In this document: one piece after another, positions 42,001-50,777 of the stretch
Layout: the number at the start of each line of letters is the position of its first letter
Numbering within the stretch: the stretch's first letter is position 1
Assembly: GCF_003584645.1 (NCBI RefSeq)
Contig: NZ_AP017928.1
Span: 5,469,501-5,533,500 of the forward strand
Reading direction: 5' to 3'
DNA from: Methylocaldum marinum
GTDB lineage: Bacteria; Pseudomonadota; Gammaproteobacteria; Methylococcales; Methylococcaceae
Length of the DNA: 64,000 nt
The notes under the pieces: generated by a model
Told to the model about the DNA's origin: nothing
The model's database searches: none
The model's input: the letters and a program-made list of their open reading frames with translations, nothing else
Translations under genes and position numbers: made by a program

Positions 42001-42509
42001 TCGACGCCGTCGCGCACCAAGAATCACCTCCGAATGAACTGCTCCACCTGGAGCGGCAGGTACACGACAAACCCGACCTGGAGGCCAACCATGACCGATG
42101 CGCCCAAGCCAAGCGCCTACGCGACTTCGTGCCGAGCCCTCCGGGAACGGACCCGCAAACCTGCCAGAACGCATTTGTTGTCTATGTCGGCAGTAAGGCC
42201 GCCGATTTCGTGCTTCCGGGCACTCACCCCGAAATTCAGACCCGCAATCTCTACACCTGCTCGATCGGGTCGTTTAATCTCTACACGACTGCCGACCGGG
42301 TCGATTGCGCGGCCAAGACCGCGACAATGGATTTCTGGATGTACAACAATATGAGCAGGCGATCCTTCGGGCGGTTTGCGGACGACCCGGCATTCCGCTT
42401 GAGCGGCATGCGGTCCCAGTACATGTGGTGGAACTGGAAGGAATCTGTCGATTGGAAATCCGGAACGATGCGCGTCATTCCAAGGACCGGTGTGGAGAGG
42501 AGGTGGTAA
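41997..42509 (+). CDS. Hypothetical protein
   Basis: 170 aa from GTG 41997, which overlaps the previous stop. Rich in Tyr and Trp near the C-terminus (DFWMYNNMSRRSFGRF, YMWWNWKESVDW). No domain recognised. It overlaps the next start (TAATG), so the three ORFs form one unit. Confidence 0.5.
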   Translation: MIDAVAHQESPPNELLHLERQVHDKPDLEANHDRCAQAKRLRDFVPSPPGTDPQTCQNAFVVYVGSKAADFVLPGTHPEIQTRNLYTCSIGSFNLYTTADRVDCAAKTATMDFWMYNNMSRRSFGRFADDPAFRLSGMRSQYMWWNWKESVDWKSGTMRVIPRTGVERRW

Positions 42510-43021
42510 TGCGAGCAAACGCAATGAAGAGAATCGGAGTCTTCGCTGTGCTGGCTCTGCTCGTTCTGTGGTCAGCGCTGCGGGTGGAGGCACAGGTTGT
42601 CCTTGCCGAGCGCGAGCAAGTGACGCTCGGCTCCGTTCGGGGCGGCGACCGTACGGTTTCGTTGATGATCGCGTATCAGGCCGATTCGGCGTTGCTCGTG
42701 GCGGCAGTTCCCGGAAGCGACGGTAACCCGCGATACATCCCGCTCATCGGATCAACGTATCGCGGCGTGCACACGTTCCGGCTCGACGTGCTCTCACCCG
42801 ATTCTAGCGATGATATGTGGATCCGGACGTCCGGGCCGCGGAGCGAAGTGTTGGCTTATTATCATTTCGGAGCCGAAACCGCTTTGACCCAGTTTGGTCG
42901 CGTCAAACTGTTAGAAACGCCGTTTCCGGAGCATCTGAGTGGCGGTCCGGTCCCGTTTCCAAAAGAGGACCCGGATGCTTCCCGGGTCAGGGCGAGCTTC
43001 TATCACTACGACGATGAGTGA
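42509..43021 (+). CDS. Secreted hypothetical protein
   Basis: 170 aa with a signal peptide (KRIGVFAVLALLVLWSALRVEAQ). The mature part is beta-rich (VTLGSVRGGDRTVSLMIAYQ, HTFRLDVLSPDSSDDMWIRT). GAGAGGAGGTGG precedes the ATG. Periplasmic or exported partner of the protein encoded upstream; function unknown. Confidence 0.62.
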   Translation: MRANAMKRIGVFAVLALLVLWSALRVEAQVVLAEREQVTLGSVRGGDRTVSLMIAYQADSALLVAAVPGSDGNPRYIPLIGSTYRGVHTFRLDVLSPDSSDDMWIRTSGPRSEVLAYYHFGAETALTQFGRVKLLETPFPEHLSGGPVPFPKEDPDASRVRASFYHYDDE

Positions 43022-43392
43022 TTGTCACCCCAAAGCTCGGGGCGGATAGGCCATACGGCTCCCATAGAGCAGTATGGGAAAAGGGAACGCTACCCTTTTC
43101 GGACAACGATGGCTAATCGGGTAGCTGGGGGTGTTTAGCCCCCAGCCCCACGGCACCCCGCATGCGGGTCCGCGCGGGGCGCTTCCTCCGGAGCTGAAAG
43201 GTCACCGACAAATGGCGACCTCCAACGCTGGCTACGGTTCGAACCGCCAAGGCCGTTTCACCCGGTCGGGTGCGATACGGGCGCTGGGGTCCGTCCGGCT
43301 CTCTCGTTGCCGAAGGTTCCGAGCTATATGGGGATTTCATTGTTAAATTCCGGCCCCGATTTACTAGTCTTCTCAAATAATCGGGATATCCA
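43022..43392. other. Intergenic with strong hairpin and conserved leader
   Basis: AGCTGGGGG-TGTTTA-GCCCCCAGC (about 43121-43142) is a strong hairpin without a U-run. From about 43320 the leader GAGCTA...GGATTTCAT and GTTAAATTCCGGCCCCGATT is about 85% identical to the minus strand of 17766-17845, right up to the start codon of the next gene. Confidence 0.6.
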
Positions 43393-43689
43393 ATGAAAGT
43401 GACGGCAGGAGTTTTTGCGCACCTACTGTTTGCATGTGGATTTCTTGTATTTATTGCTATGCCTAGCAATAAATACACATGGATGCAAGAAATGGAGCCA
43501 TCTATTTCGACATTACCGGCTGATGATGGCTTTGCGGATAGAACGATATTCACACTCCTGCTTTTGATCGTCATCGTCGCGGCACAACTAGGAATCGTCT
43601 TCACTTCTGAAAGCAAGAAGGAAAAAGGGATTTCAATAGTCCTTGTATTAGTGGCGATCGCCGCATGGTTGCTACGTTTTTGGCAATGA
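43393..43689 (+). CDS. Small membrane protein, cassette gene
   Basis: 98 aa with three hydrophobic segments (GVFAHLLFACGFLVFIAM, IFTLLLLIVIVAAQLGIVF, ISIVLVLVAIAAWLLRF). It is followed after 4 nt by an attC. No family recognised. Confidence 0.68.
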   Translation: MKVTAGVFAHLLFACGFLVFIAMPSNKYTWMQEMEPSISTLPADDGFADRTIFTLLLLIVIVAAQLGIVFTSESKKEKGISIVLVLVAIAAWLLRFWQ

Positions 43690-43693
43690 AACT

Positions 43694-43775
43694 GTCCAAC
43701 ATCGCGGTCGAGAGGGACGCTCCGCCAGGCGGGCTTCGCCCGCTCACTCCACGCCCCTCACCTTGAACGTTGGAA
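43694..43775 (+). repeat. attC site, array 2
   Basis: Cores GTCCAAC and GTTGGAA, 82 bp, centre GGCGGGCTTCGCCCGC. Confidence 0.82.
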
Positions 43776-43925
43776 GGCAGCCTATCGCGTTCCTGCTCAA
43801 AGGACGCTCTCGGTAACTGCAAGGAGAGTTTCAGTGAAGTATCTTCGTAAGCGTCCGGCTGTCCGCATAATTCCCACCGATTAGCGCCTGAGTCACAGTA
43901 TCGCCATATTCCCGAAGAGGAGGAG

Positions 43926-44228
43926 ATGGCGATGACGAAACAAGAACGAGAGATGCATTGGCGAGTCCTGCTGGAGCAACAGGCAGGGAGTGGGTTGTCG
44001 GTGCGCGCTTGGTGTGCGCGCGAGGCGGTCAGCTATGCGGCGTTCATCTACTGGCGTCGACGCGTAGCGCAGCCAGCGGTGGTGGCGCCACTGACGTTGA
44101 TGCGGGTAGATGGCGGTGAGACAGCAGTCGGTGGTCTGTGGTTGTCGGTGGGCGGGGTTCGCATCGAGGTGAAACCGGGGTTCGATGCCGGGTTGTTGAA
44201 GCAGGTGGTGGCCGCATTGGTCTCGTGA
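43926..44228 (+). CDS. tnpA: IS66 TnpA, copy 3
   Basis: 100 aa, identical product to the other copies. Stop overlaps tnpB. Confidence 0.93.
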   Translation: MAMTKQEREMHWRVLLEQQAGSGLSVRAWCAREAVSYAAFIYWRRRVAQPAVVAPLTLMRVDGGETAVGGLWLSVGGVRIEVKPGFDAGLLKQVVAALVS

Positions 44229-44569
44229 TGCTGGCGACGATTCTGAGTGCGGCGGCGGTGTATGTGGTGGCCGAGCCGGTCGATTTGCGCAAGTCCATCG
44301 ATGGTTTGGCGCTGGCGGTGGAGAGCAGTCTGGGGTATTCGCCGTTATCGGGTGCGGTGTTCGTGTTTTTCAACCGGGGCCGGGACAAGGTGAAGCTGTT
44401 GTGGTGGGATCGTCACGGTTTCTGGCTGGCCTACAAGCGGCTGGAGAAAGGCCGCTTCCGCAAGCCGGTTCAGGGGACGATTTCGCGCTCGGACCTGCTG
44501 CTGTTGCTGGAAGGCGTGGACCTGACGGTGGCCCGTTTCCGCGCGGTTCGCGCGGGTCGGGTCGGCTGA
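44228..44569 (+). CDS. tnpB: IS66 TnpB, copy 3
   Basis: 113 aa; one substitution (SLGYSPL for SLGHSPL) relative to copies 1 and 2. Confidence 0.95.
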   Translation: MLATILSAAAVYVVAEPVDLRKSIDGLALAVESSLGYSPLSGAVFVFFNRGRDKVKLLWWDRHGFWLAYKRLEKGRFRKPVQGTISRSDLLLLLEGVDLTVARFRAVRAGRVG

Positions 44570-44627
44570 GTCGAAAGTGCCTGAAACCCGCATCAGAGCT
44601 GGGCTTTCGGGTGGTCCACCGGGTATA

Positions 44628-46139
44628 ATGGCAGCCATGAATGCCGCCGCTCTCGCCGAAGAAAATCGTACTCTAAAGGCCACCCTGGCCCAGCGCGAGG
44701 CGCGCATCGAACGGCTGGAATTCGACCTGGCGCAGCTGAAGAAGCTGCTGTTCGGCGCCCGTTCCGAGCGACTGGCGACCCTCCCCGACATCGACCAACT
44801 GCCGCTGTGGGATGAGGTGCCCGAGGACGCCCCCGTCGCCAGTCCGGTGGCGTTCAAGACGGTGGTGGTGCAATCGCCCGCCAAGAATCAACCGAAGCGC
44901 ACCGCACTGCCGGCGCATCTGCCGCGAGAGATCGTGGTATTGCCGTTGTCGGCACAAGACCGGCAGTGTCCTGCCTGCGGTGAGGAACGGCCGGTGATCG
45001 GCTACGAAAGCTCCGAACGCTTGGATTACGTCCCGGCGCAACTGAAGGTCGTGGAAACGCGGCGGGAAAAGTGCGCCTGCGCGAAGTGCCAAGGGCAGTT
45101 GACCACGGTACCGGCCCCGCCGCAAATCATCGAGCAGGGCATCCCTCTGCCGGGTCTTCTGGCACATCTGCTGATGGCCAAATACGGCTATCACCTGCCG
45201 CTGTACCGCATCGAGCAAATCTTTGCCCACCAGGGTGTCCCCATTGCCCGCACCACGTTGTGCGACTGGGTCATCCAGAGCGGCTGGCAGCTGCAGCCCT
45301 TGGTCGAGCGGATGCTGGCGTTGCTCAAGCAACAGCCGGTGATCTTCTCGGACGACACCACTGTGGCGGTGCAGGACCGCGGCAAGACGCGGGAAACCCG
45401 GTTTTGGGTATACGCCGGCCACTCGCCGCCCATCGTCGTCTATGACCACACCGAAACCCGGGCGGGCAAGCATCCCAAGGCCAAACTGGAAGGCTACAGC
45501 GGCTACCTGCAGGCGGACGCCTATGCCGGTTACGACCAGATCTTCGCCGCAGGCAAGGTCCTGGAAGTGGCGTGCTGGGCGCATGCGCGCCGCAAGTTCT
45601 TCGAGATTGCCCGACAGACCGAGAACGGCAAGCGCATCAGCGCCCATGAGGCCTTGGAGTACATCGGCCGGCTCTACGCCATCGAACGGGAGGCCAAGGA
45701 ACAGCAACTCGACGCCGAAGGCACCCGAAAGCTACGGCAGGAACAGGCGCGGCCGATCCTGGCCGAGTTCAAGGCCTGGCTCGAAGACCGGCTGCGCCAG
45801 CTGGCGCCCAAGACCCCCACTGCCCAGGCCATCGGCTATGCCCTCAAGAACTGGCCGGCGCTGGAGCGCTATACCGAAGACGGTCGCCTGGAGATCGACA
45901 ACAACCGGAGCGAACGGGCCATCCGCCCGCTGACCATCGACCGCAAGAACTGGCTGTTCCTCGGCTCGCCCAAGGGCGGCCAGGTCGCCGCCACCGTCTT
46001 CAGCCTGATCCAGACCTGCAAGGAGCTGGGCATCAATCCGGAGGCCTATCTGAAGGATGTCCTCAACCGCCTGCCTTCCACCAAGCAGAAGGACATCGAC
46101 AGCCTGCTTCCTCACAACTGCAAGCTGCCCGGGGCGTAA
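44628..46139 (+). CDS. tnpC: IS66 transposase TnpC, copy 3
   Basis: 503 aa, same type as copy 2 with intact zinc finger, DDE residues and C-terminal motif. Confidence 0.95.
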   Translation: MAAMNAAALAEENRTLKATLAQREARIERLEFDLAQLKKLLFGARSERLATLPDIDQLPLWDEVPEDAPVASPVAFKTVVVQSPAKNQPKRTALPAHLPREIVVLPLSAQDRQCPACGEERPVIGYESSERLDYVPAQLKVVETRREKCACAKCQGQLTTVPAPPQIIEQGIPLPGLLAHLLMAKYGYHLPLYRIEQIFAHQGVPIARTTLCDWVIQSGWQLQPLVERMLALLKQQPVIFSDDTTVAVQDRGKTRETRFWVYAGHSPPIVVYDHTETRAGKHPKAKLEGYSGYLQADAYAGYDQIFAAGKVLEVACWAHARRKFFEIARQTENGKRISAHEALEYIGRLYAIEREAKEQQLDAEGTRKLRQEQARPILAEFKAWLEDRLRQLAPKTPTAQAIGYALKNWPALERYTEDGRLEIDNNRSERAIRPLTIDRKNWLFLGSPKGGQVAATVFSLIQTCKELGINPEAYLKDVLNRLPSTKQKDIDSLLPHNCKLPGA

Positions 46140-46420
46140 CAAGCGACCACTTAACCGTTCGCCACTGCGACCACAAGTCCGGGTACCGCCGAACGCTTAC
46201 GTATCTTCTTACCTCGGCCGGCATCAAGACCACGAGCATCTATAATGCGCTGCTCGACCTACCGGGCAAGCCTCTTGCCGTCACAGCGCCATACGGTTTA
46301 CGTGGGACTGAGCGCCGGGAGCATGGTGATGGCCCCCAGCATCGGGGAGGACTTCGCCCGTTGTAGCACTCGGGTGAGCTTAAACGTCAGGCGCTTTACC
46401 CACCACAGTCGGAGATCTTA

Positions 46421-46846
46421 GTGAAGCAATCGCTCGGCCTCGTTGCCCTCGTTGTTCGTGATTACGATGAAGCCATCGACTTCTTCGTCGGTACTCTCGG
46501 TTTCAGACTCGTTGAAGATACGTTCGTACCTGAGCAATCCAAGCGATGGGTTGTCGTCTCCCCACCTGGCGCAGCAGAATGCCAGCTCCTGCTCGCGCGC
46601 GCCTCAAGCCCAGACCAGGAAAGCCGCATTGGCGGCCAAACAGGTGGTCGGGTGTTCCTCTTCCTCTACACGGATGACTTCTGGCGCGACTATGAATCCT
46701 ATCGATCAAAGGGCGTCGTGTTCGTGCGTGAACCAAAGCATGAGCCGTACGGGACGGTCGCCGTGTTTCTCGATCTCTACGGCAACATGTGGGATCTTCT
46801 TCAGCCAACGGAATCGCACATCAGGCTTCGCAATGGCAGCGCCTAA
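46421..46846 (+). CDS. VOC-family (glyoxalase/bleomycin resistance-like) cassette protein
   Basis: 141 aa from GTG 46421. GLVALVVRDYDEAIDFFVGTLGF and EPYGTVAVFLDLYGNMWDLL are the two beta-alpha-beta halves of a vicinal-oxygen-chelate fold. Substrate unknown. The stop lies inside the following attC. A fragment AAACGTCAGGC just upstream (about 46382) may be the end of a lost attC. Confidence 0.88.
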   Translation: MKQSLGLVALVVRDYDEAIDFFVGTLGFRLVEDTFVPEQSKRWVVVSPPGAAECQLLLARASSPDQESRIGGQTGGRVFLFLYTDDFWRDYESYRSKGVVFVREPKHEPYGTVAVFLDLYGNMWDLLQPTESHIRLRNGSA

Positions 46847-46900
46847 TAGTTCATTCAAGCCGATGCCGCTTCGCGGTACGCCTTAACTCAAGCGTTGGGC
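46841..46900 (+). repeat. attC site, array 2
   Basis: Cores GCCTAAT and GTTGGGC, 60 bp; TTCAAGCCGATGCCGCTTCG and CGGTACGCCTTAA form a textbook 59-base element. Confidence 0.92.
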
Positions 46901-46916
46901 CGGAGGCCGATTTTTC

Positions 46917-47463
46917 ATGAAAAGTGAAAAAGAGAAGAGGCGCGCAGGCGAGCTTTACGATCCGCTAGACCCGCAACTATGCAGGGAGCGTGACCGTTGC
47001 CGTGACCTCTGCCTGCTGCTCAATGCTACGCGCGAGGACCAGAAGCAGGAGAGGCAGCATCGGCTTGCCGAACTCTTTGGAAAGGAGGCGGATGCCTGGG
47101 TTCAGCCGCCTTTTTTCTGCGGCTTCGGCACGAACATCGTCTTGGGCACCAAAGTTTTCTTCAACTTCAATTGCGTGGTGCTCGATGTCGCGGCGGTGAC
47201 CATCGGCAGCAATGTGCTCTTTGGTCCCTCAGTGCAAATCTGGTCATCCCATTGAGCCTTCTAAACGTCGCGCTTTCGTAGTCGCAAAGCCCATTGTGAT
47301 TGAAAGAAACGTCTGGATAGCAGCCGGCGCAACGGTCATCGGCGGAGTGACGATAGGCGAAAACTCTGTCGTAGCCGCGGGTTCCGTAGTCACAAAGGAT
47401 GTTCCTCCGAATACACTTGTCGGAGGAAATCCGGCGAGAGTCATTCCTTCGATTGGAGACTGA
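46917..47463 (+). pseudogene. Maltose O-acetyltransferase-like (left-handed beta-helix) gene, frameshifted
   Basis: The first frame (46917-47255) has the N-terminal Mac-type region (RRAGELYDPLDPQLCRERDR) and hexapeptide repeats (NIVLGTKVFFNFNCVVLDVA). The second frame (to 47463) continues HPIEPSKRRAF, AKPIVIERNVWIAAGATVIG and GSVVTKDVPPNTLVGGNPAR. A small deletion near 47245 separates them, around the catalytic His region. Acetyl-CoA dependent acetyltransferase family; probably inactive here. Confidence 0.8.
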
Positions 47464-47477
47464 GTGAAACAAATGAC

Positions 47478-47545
47478 GCCCAACCCATCAATCGAGCGGC
47501 CTCGCGCGAAAAGCCGCGCGAGGCCGCTCATTTCAAACGTTTAGA
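47478..47545 (+). repeat. attC site, last of array 2
   Basis: Cores GCCCAAC and GTTTAGA, 68 bp, with perfect 15-bp inner arms GAGCGGCCTCGCGCG and CGCGCGAGGCCGCTC. Beyond it no further attC is seen, so this is the right border of the integron-derived region. Confidence 0.88.
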
Positions 47546-47567
47546 CCAAAAGAGGCTTTCCAGGGCT

Positions 47568-47684
47568 GTAGGATGCGGCGACGATAGGAACCGCCCTTCG
47601 ACCAAGCTCAGGACAGGCCCTTCGACTGGGCTCAGGACAGGCATCAATTGCGAACGATGCGGTTCGTTCCTCACCGCATCCTAC
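47568..47684. repeat. Palindromic repeat GTAGGATGCG family with nested short repeat
   Basis: GTAGGATGCGGCGA to TCACCGCATCCTAC; inside are two copies of CTTCGAC...GCTCAGGACAGGC. A relative lies at 63061-63158. The following 47685-47897 shows no gene; a TAAAAT just before selC (47879-47884) is a possible -10. Confidence 0.6.
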
Positions 47685-47897
47685 AAAGCCGCTATTCAGG
47701 GCTGGCCAACACCATCGAAGTTGCCCCGGAATTCATAATTTGAAAATGCCTGACGGCAGCCGTGAGCTGACCACGACCATTCAGGCCCACGGCGCCAAAA
47801 CGCATTCGAGCCGGAATCCGCTTCATTTTCCCGCCACATAGGATTGTCCCGGCAGGGGCGATCGACGAATACTTTCGGTAAAATGCTTGCCTTTGCC

Positions 47898-47993
47898 GGA
47901 AGAGCATCGTCCCCGGTGGGGCGGCCGGTCTTCAAAACCGGTTGAGGCCGTGAGACGGTCTCGGGCGGGTTCGACTCCCGTTCTCTTCCGCCA
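47898..47993 (+). tRNA. selC: tRNA-Sec (UCA anticodon)
   Basis: A 96-nt gene starting GGAAGAG and ending CTCTTCC-G-CCA. The anticodon loop CTTCAAA shows TCA, and the long variable arm (GAGGCCGTGAGACGGTCTC) and overall form match bacterial selC. It decodes UGA as selenocysteine with SelB. selD is 1.7 kb downstream and the formate dehydrogenase genes are at the left of the window. Confidence 0.96.
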
Positions 47994-48192
47994 TTTCGGC
48001 CGGCTCTCGGTTGCCGGGAATCGTGCCGGCGCGCGTGCGTAGAATCCCCCCGACGGATATGCCGGTCTTGAACGCGAACCACGAGCATTGCATCGAGGAT
48101 GCACCTGCGGATGGCCTGACTTGTAAGCATGCTGCGGGAAAGCATGGTTCGTGTGACAATGGTCGTCCCCTTTTCATGTAGCAGGTCTGCCC

Positions 48193-48486
48193 ATGAAGAT
48201 ATTCGAATCACTCGAAACGATCGTCGAATCCATCGTCGAGCCCGCCGCCGAAGTGGTGGACCGCGAAGCCCAGTTCCCGCGTCCCGCGGCTCGAAGCCTT
48301 GGGCGAAGCCGGACTGCTCGGCCTGATCAGCGTGCTGGAATTCGGCGGTGGCGGCGACGGCTTCGCCATCATGATGGACACCATTGTACCCTTCGCGACG
48401 CCCGCGCGGCCTCGGGGATGGCGCCGACATCCGACCTGCTGTTCGACTTTATCGGCAAGGCCGCGTGCGGCCTGCCGCTGTTCTGA
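48193..48486 (+). pseudogene. Acyl-CoA dehydrogenase-family gene, internally deleted
   Basis: KIFESLETIVESIVEPAAEV then, in another frame, EALGEAGLLGLISVLEFGGGG give the N-terminal domain; the C-terminal APTSDLLFDFIGKA, ACGLPLF follows almost at once. The catalytic middle (several hundred codons) is missing. Relic of a selenium-locus neighbour. Confidence 0.65.
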
Positions 48487-48496
48487 GGGAAATCCT

Positions 48497-49354
48497 ATGG
48501 CCGAAACATTGATCATGGGCGCGGTCGCCTACGCGCCCAAGGTGGTGACGATCTGGGAGGGCTTCAAGGCGTATTTCGCCGAAAGGGGGCTGACCTTCGA
48601 TTACGCCCTTTATTCCAACTACGAACGCCAGGTCGAGGCGCAATTCGAGGGCGCCATCCATCTGGCGTGGAACTCGCCGCTGGCCTGGGTGCGGGCCGAG
48701 CGCATGGCCAAGGCGCGCGGCGTTGCCGTTTCGGCCGTGGCCATGCGCGACACCGATCGAGACCTGACCTCTCTGATCGTGGTCCGTGCCGATGCCGGCA
48801 TCGAAGCTCTGGCCGATCTCAGGGGCAAGACCGTCGGCTTCGGCGCCGTCGACTCGCCCCAGGCGACGCTGATTCCCCTCGAACACCTGAGCGGTCACGG
48901 CTTGCAGGCCGGACGGGATTTCACCGCCCGTCGCTTTGACCGGCTCGGCGGCAAACACGGCGATCATATCGGCGGGGAGCGGGATGCCGCCATGGCGCTG
49001 ATGCGCGGCGAAATCGATGCGGCCTGCATGATCGACGGCAATCATCTCGCGTTCACCGGCGAGGGCACCCTCCCGGCCGGCGGCACCCGCATCCTGGCGC
49101 AGACCGGCGCCTACGATCATTGCAACTTCACCGTCAGTCCCGGCGTGCCCACGCCGCGGGTCGACCGCTTCGTGGAACTGCTGCTGGCCATGTCCTGGGA
49201 TGATCCGACGGTGCGCCCCTTGCTGGAACTGGAAGGGCTCAGGCAATGGTTGCCGGGACGCGTCACGGGTTACGCCCTGCTCGAGCGAGCGGTGGACGAA
49301 CAAGGTTTTTATGCGGCCGATGGACGCATCCTCGCCGCCGACTATCGATATTGA
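48497..49354 (+). CDS. PhnD/SsuA-like substrate-binding protein
   Basis: 285 aa. GAVAYAPKVVTIWEGFKAYF, AIHLAWNSPLAWVRAE and LRGKTVGFGAVDSPQA are typical of PhnD/transferrin-like type 2 periplasmic binding proteins. No signal peptide is visible, so it may be cytoplasmic. It lies between selC and selD; a role linked to selenium or sulfur supply is inferred only from position. Confidence 0.8.
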   Translation: MAETLIMGAVAYAPKVVTIWEGFKAYFAERGLTFDYALYSNYERQVEAQFEGAIHLAWNSPLAWVRAERMAKARGVAVSAVAMRDTDRDLTSLIVVRADAGIEALADLRGKTVGFGAVDSPQATLIPLEHLSGHGLQAGRDFTARRFDRLGGKHGDHIGGERDAAMALMRGEIDAACMIDGNHLAFTGEGTLPAGGTRILAQTGAYDHCNFTVSPGVPTPRVDRFVELLLAMSWDDPTVRPLLELEGLRQWLPGRVTGYALLERAVDEQGFYAADGRILAADYRY

Positions 49355-49680
49355 AGCGCTGGGCTTCGACCGGGGAGCGTATCTGCTCGTCAAGCAGGCC
49401 CTGGCGGGCCTGCCCGTCGGCGCAACCCTCCGCGTCGTCTCCGAGGCGCCGGAGTCTCGCGCCCACGCTGCCGCATGGTGCCAACGAAGAGGTATTCGAT
49501 GCCCTGGTGCTGCTGGCGGCGGGGGAGTGGTCGCCCGCTGCGATCGCCGCCGGCTTCGAAAGGGTGCGGATGCTGAAATCCGACATGGCCGAGGGCCGGC
49601 GCCTGCGGCTTTGCAGACTCGGCTTCGACGAGGCCGAAGCGGCGCGATTGGCCAGTCTGCACACGCGGAATTTCATGTAG
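49320..49680 (+). pseudogene. TusA-like sulfurtransferase-type ORF, frameshifted
   Basis: ATG 49320 overlaps the preceding gene. IEALGFDRGAYLLVKQALAG and LPVGATLRVVSEAPESRAHA resemble a TusA/SirA-like fold. After about residue 55 the protein-like frame changes, continuing ANEEVFDALVLLAAGEWSPA and AIAAGFERVRMLKSDMAEG to 49680. A one-base indel near 49480 would join them. No clear catalytic CPxP. Confidence 0.5.
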
Positions 49681-49720
49681 GACGGCGCTTCATGTTTCAT
49701 CATGCTCCGCGGAGTTATCC

Positions 49721-50764
49721 ATGACCGAAATTCGATTGACCACGCTTTCCCACGGCGGAGGCTGCGGCTGCAAGATCGCTCCCGCCGTACTCTCGCGGAT
49801 TTTGGCGGAGCTGCCCCTGCCGAGCCGGTTTCCCAACCTCTTGGTCGGCACCGACAGCAGCGACGACGCGGCGGTCTACCGGCTCAACGAGCAGCAGGCC
49901 ATCGTCGCCACCACCGACTTCTTCATGCCCATCGTCGACGACCCCCATGATTTCGGCCGCATCGCCGCGACCAATGCGCTGTCGGATGTTTACGCCATGG
50001 GCGGCAAGCCGATCATGGCCCTGGCCGTGGTCGGCATGCCGGTGGATAAACTCCCGGTGTCGACCGTCCGCCGGATATTGGCCGGAGGCGCCTCGGTTTG
50101 CGAAGCCGCGGGCATCCCCCTGGCCGGCGGCCATTCCATCGATGCGCCCGAGCCCATCTACGGGCTGGTCGCACTCGGGCTGGTCCATCCGGACAAGGTG
50201 AAGCGCAACGACCGGGCGCGGCCGGGCGACGTGCTGATTCTTGGGAAACCGCTGGGCGTGGGCATTTTGAGCGCGGCCTTGAAAAAGGGCGAACTGGATG
50301 ACGCGGGCTATGCCCGGATGATCGAGCACACCACCCGCCTGAACAGCGTGGGCTCGACGCTGGGGGAACTGGACGGCGTTCATGCCATGACCGATGTCAC
50401 CGGCTTCGGTCTTTTGGGGCATCTGCTGGAAATCTGCCGGGGATCGAACCTGGGCGCCGATATTGCATTTCGCGACATTCCCCTCATCGACGTGGCCGCG
50501 GATTTGGCGGGCCGGGGCTATGCCACCGGCGCCGCGAATCGCAACTGGGACAGTTACGGGCCGTCGGTCGAGATCGGGGAAGGCTTGTCCGAGTGGCAAC
50601 GCAAGCTGCTCTGCGACCCTCAGACCAGCGGCGGCTTATTGGTCGCCTGCGAGCCGGGCAGCGCCGCCGAAGTCATGGCCTTGTTTCACCAACAGGGCTT
50701 CGGCTATGCCGGGCAAATAGGGCGGATGCGGGAAGGAACTTGCGTGGTGCGGGTAGTGGACTGA
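49721..50764 (+). CDS. selD: Selenophosphate synthetase SelD
   Basis: 347 aa. The N-terminal glycine-rich loop SHGGGCGCKIAP has the catalytic Cys and Lys. VGTDSSDDAAVYRL, TTDFFMPIVDDP and GGHSIDAPEPIYGL bind metal and ATP as in SelD. It makes monoselenophosphate from selenide and ATP for Sec-tRNA synthesis. Together with selC it supports a selenoprotein formate dehydrogenase. selA and selB are not in the window. Confidence 0.96.
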   Translation: MTEIRLTTLSHGGGCGCKIAPAVLSRILAELPLPSRFPNLLVGTDSSDDAAVYRLNEQQAIVATTDFFMPIVDDPHDFGRIAATNALSDVYAMGGKPIMALAVVGMPVDKLPVSTVRRILAGGASVCEAAGIPLAGGHSIDAPEPIYGLVALGLVHPDKVKRNDRARPGDVLILGKPLGVGILSAALKKGELDDAGYARMIEHTTRLNSVGSTLGELDGVHAMTDVTGFGLLGHLLEICRGSNLGADIAFRDIPLIDVAADLAGRGYATGAANRNWDSYGPSVEIGEGLSEWQRKLLCDPQTSGGLLVACEPGSAAEVMALFHQQGFGYAGQIGRMREGTCVVRVVD

Positions 50765-50777
50765 CCCGCGTATTTCA

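Larger units (their letters stand above)
43847..46200 (+). mobile_element. IS66-family insertion sequence, copy 3
   Basis: 2354 bp, flanked by perfect 8-bp duplications GTATCTTC (43839-43846 and 46201-46208). Nearly identical to copy 2, including its 3' end. Confidence 0.97.
43834..46380 (+). pseudogene. Peptidase S51 (dipeptidase E-like) gene, IS66-disrupted and deleted
   Basis: GTG 43834 behind AAGGAGAG reads MKYL, is cut by IS66 copy 3 after 13 nt, and resumes at 46209 as LTSAGIKTTSIYNALLDLPG, the S51 N-terminus. A second block in another frame (YVGLSAGSMVMAPSIGEDFA, about 46298-46360) carries the S51 nucleophile serine. The sequence between the blocks is missing. So the gene was a cassette later deleted and interrupted. 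Confidence 0.75.

Noticed and set aside
43030..43330. Possible group II intron or structured RNA from its hairpins
   Set aside because: No reverse-transcriptase frame and no domain V-like motif were found; only one strong hairpin is clear.
47568..47993. The accessory island as a tRNA-Sec (selC) integrated genomic island
   Set aside because: The island lies on the 5' side of selC, there is no direct repeat of the tRNA 3' end and no phage-type integrase next to it.
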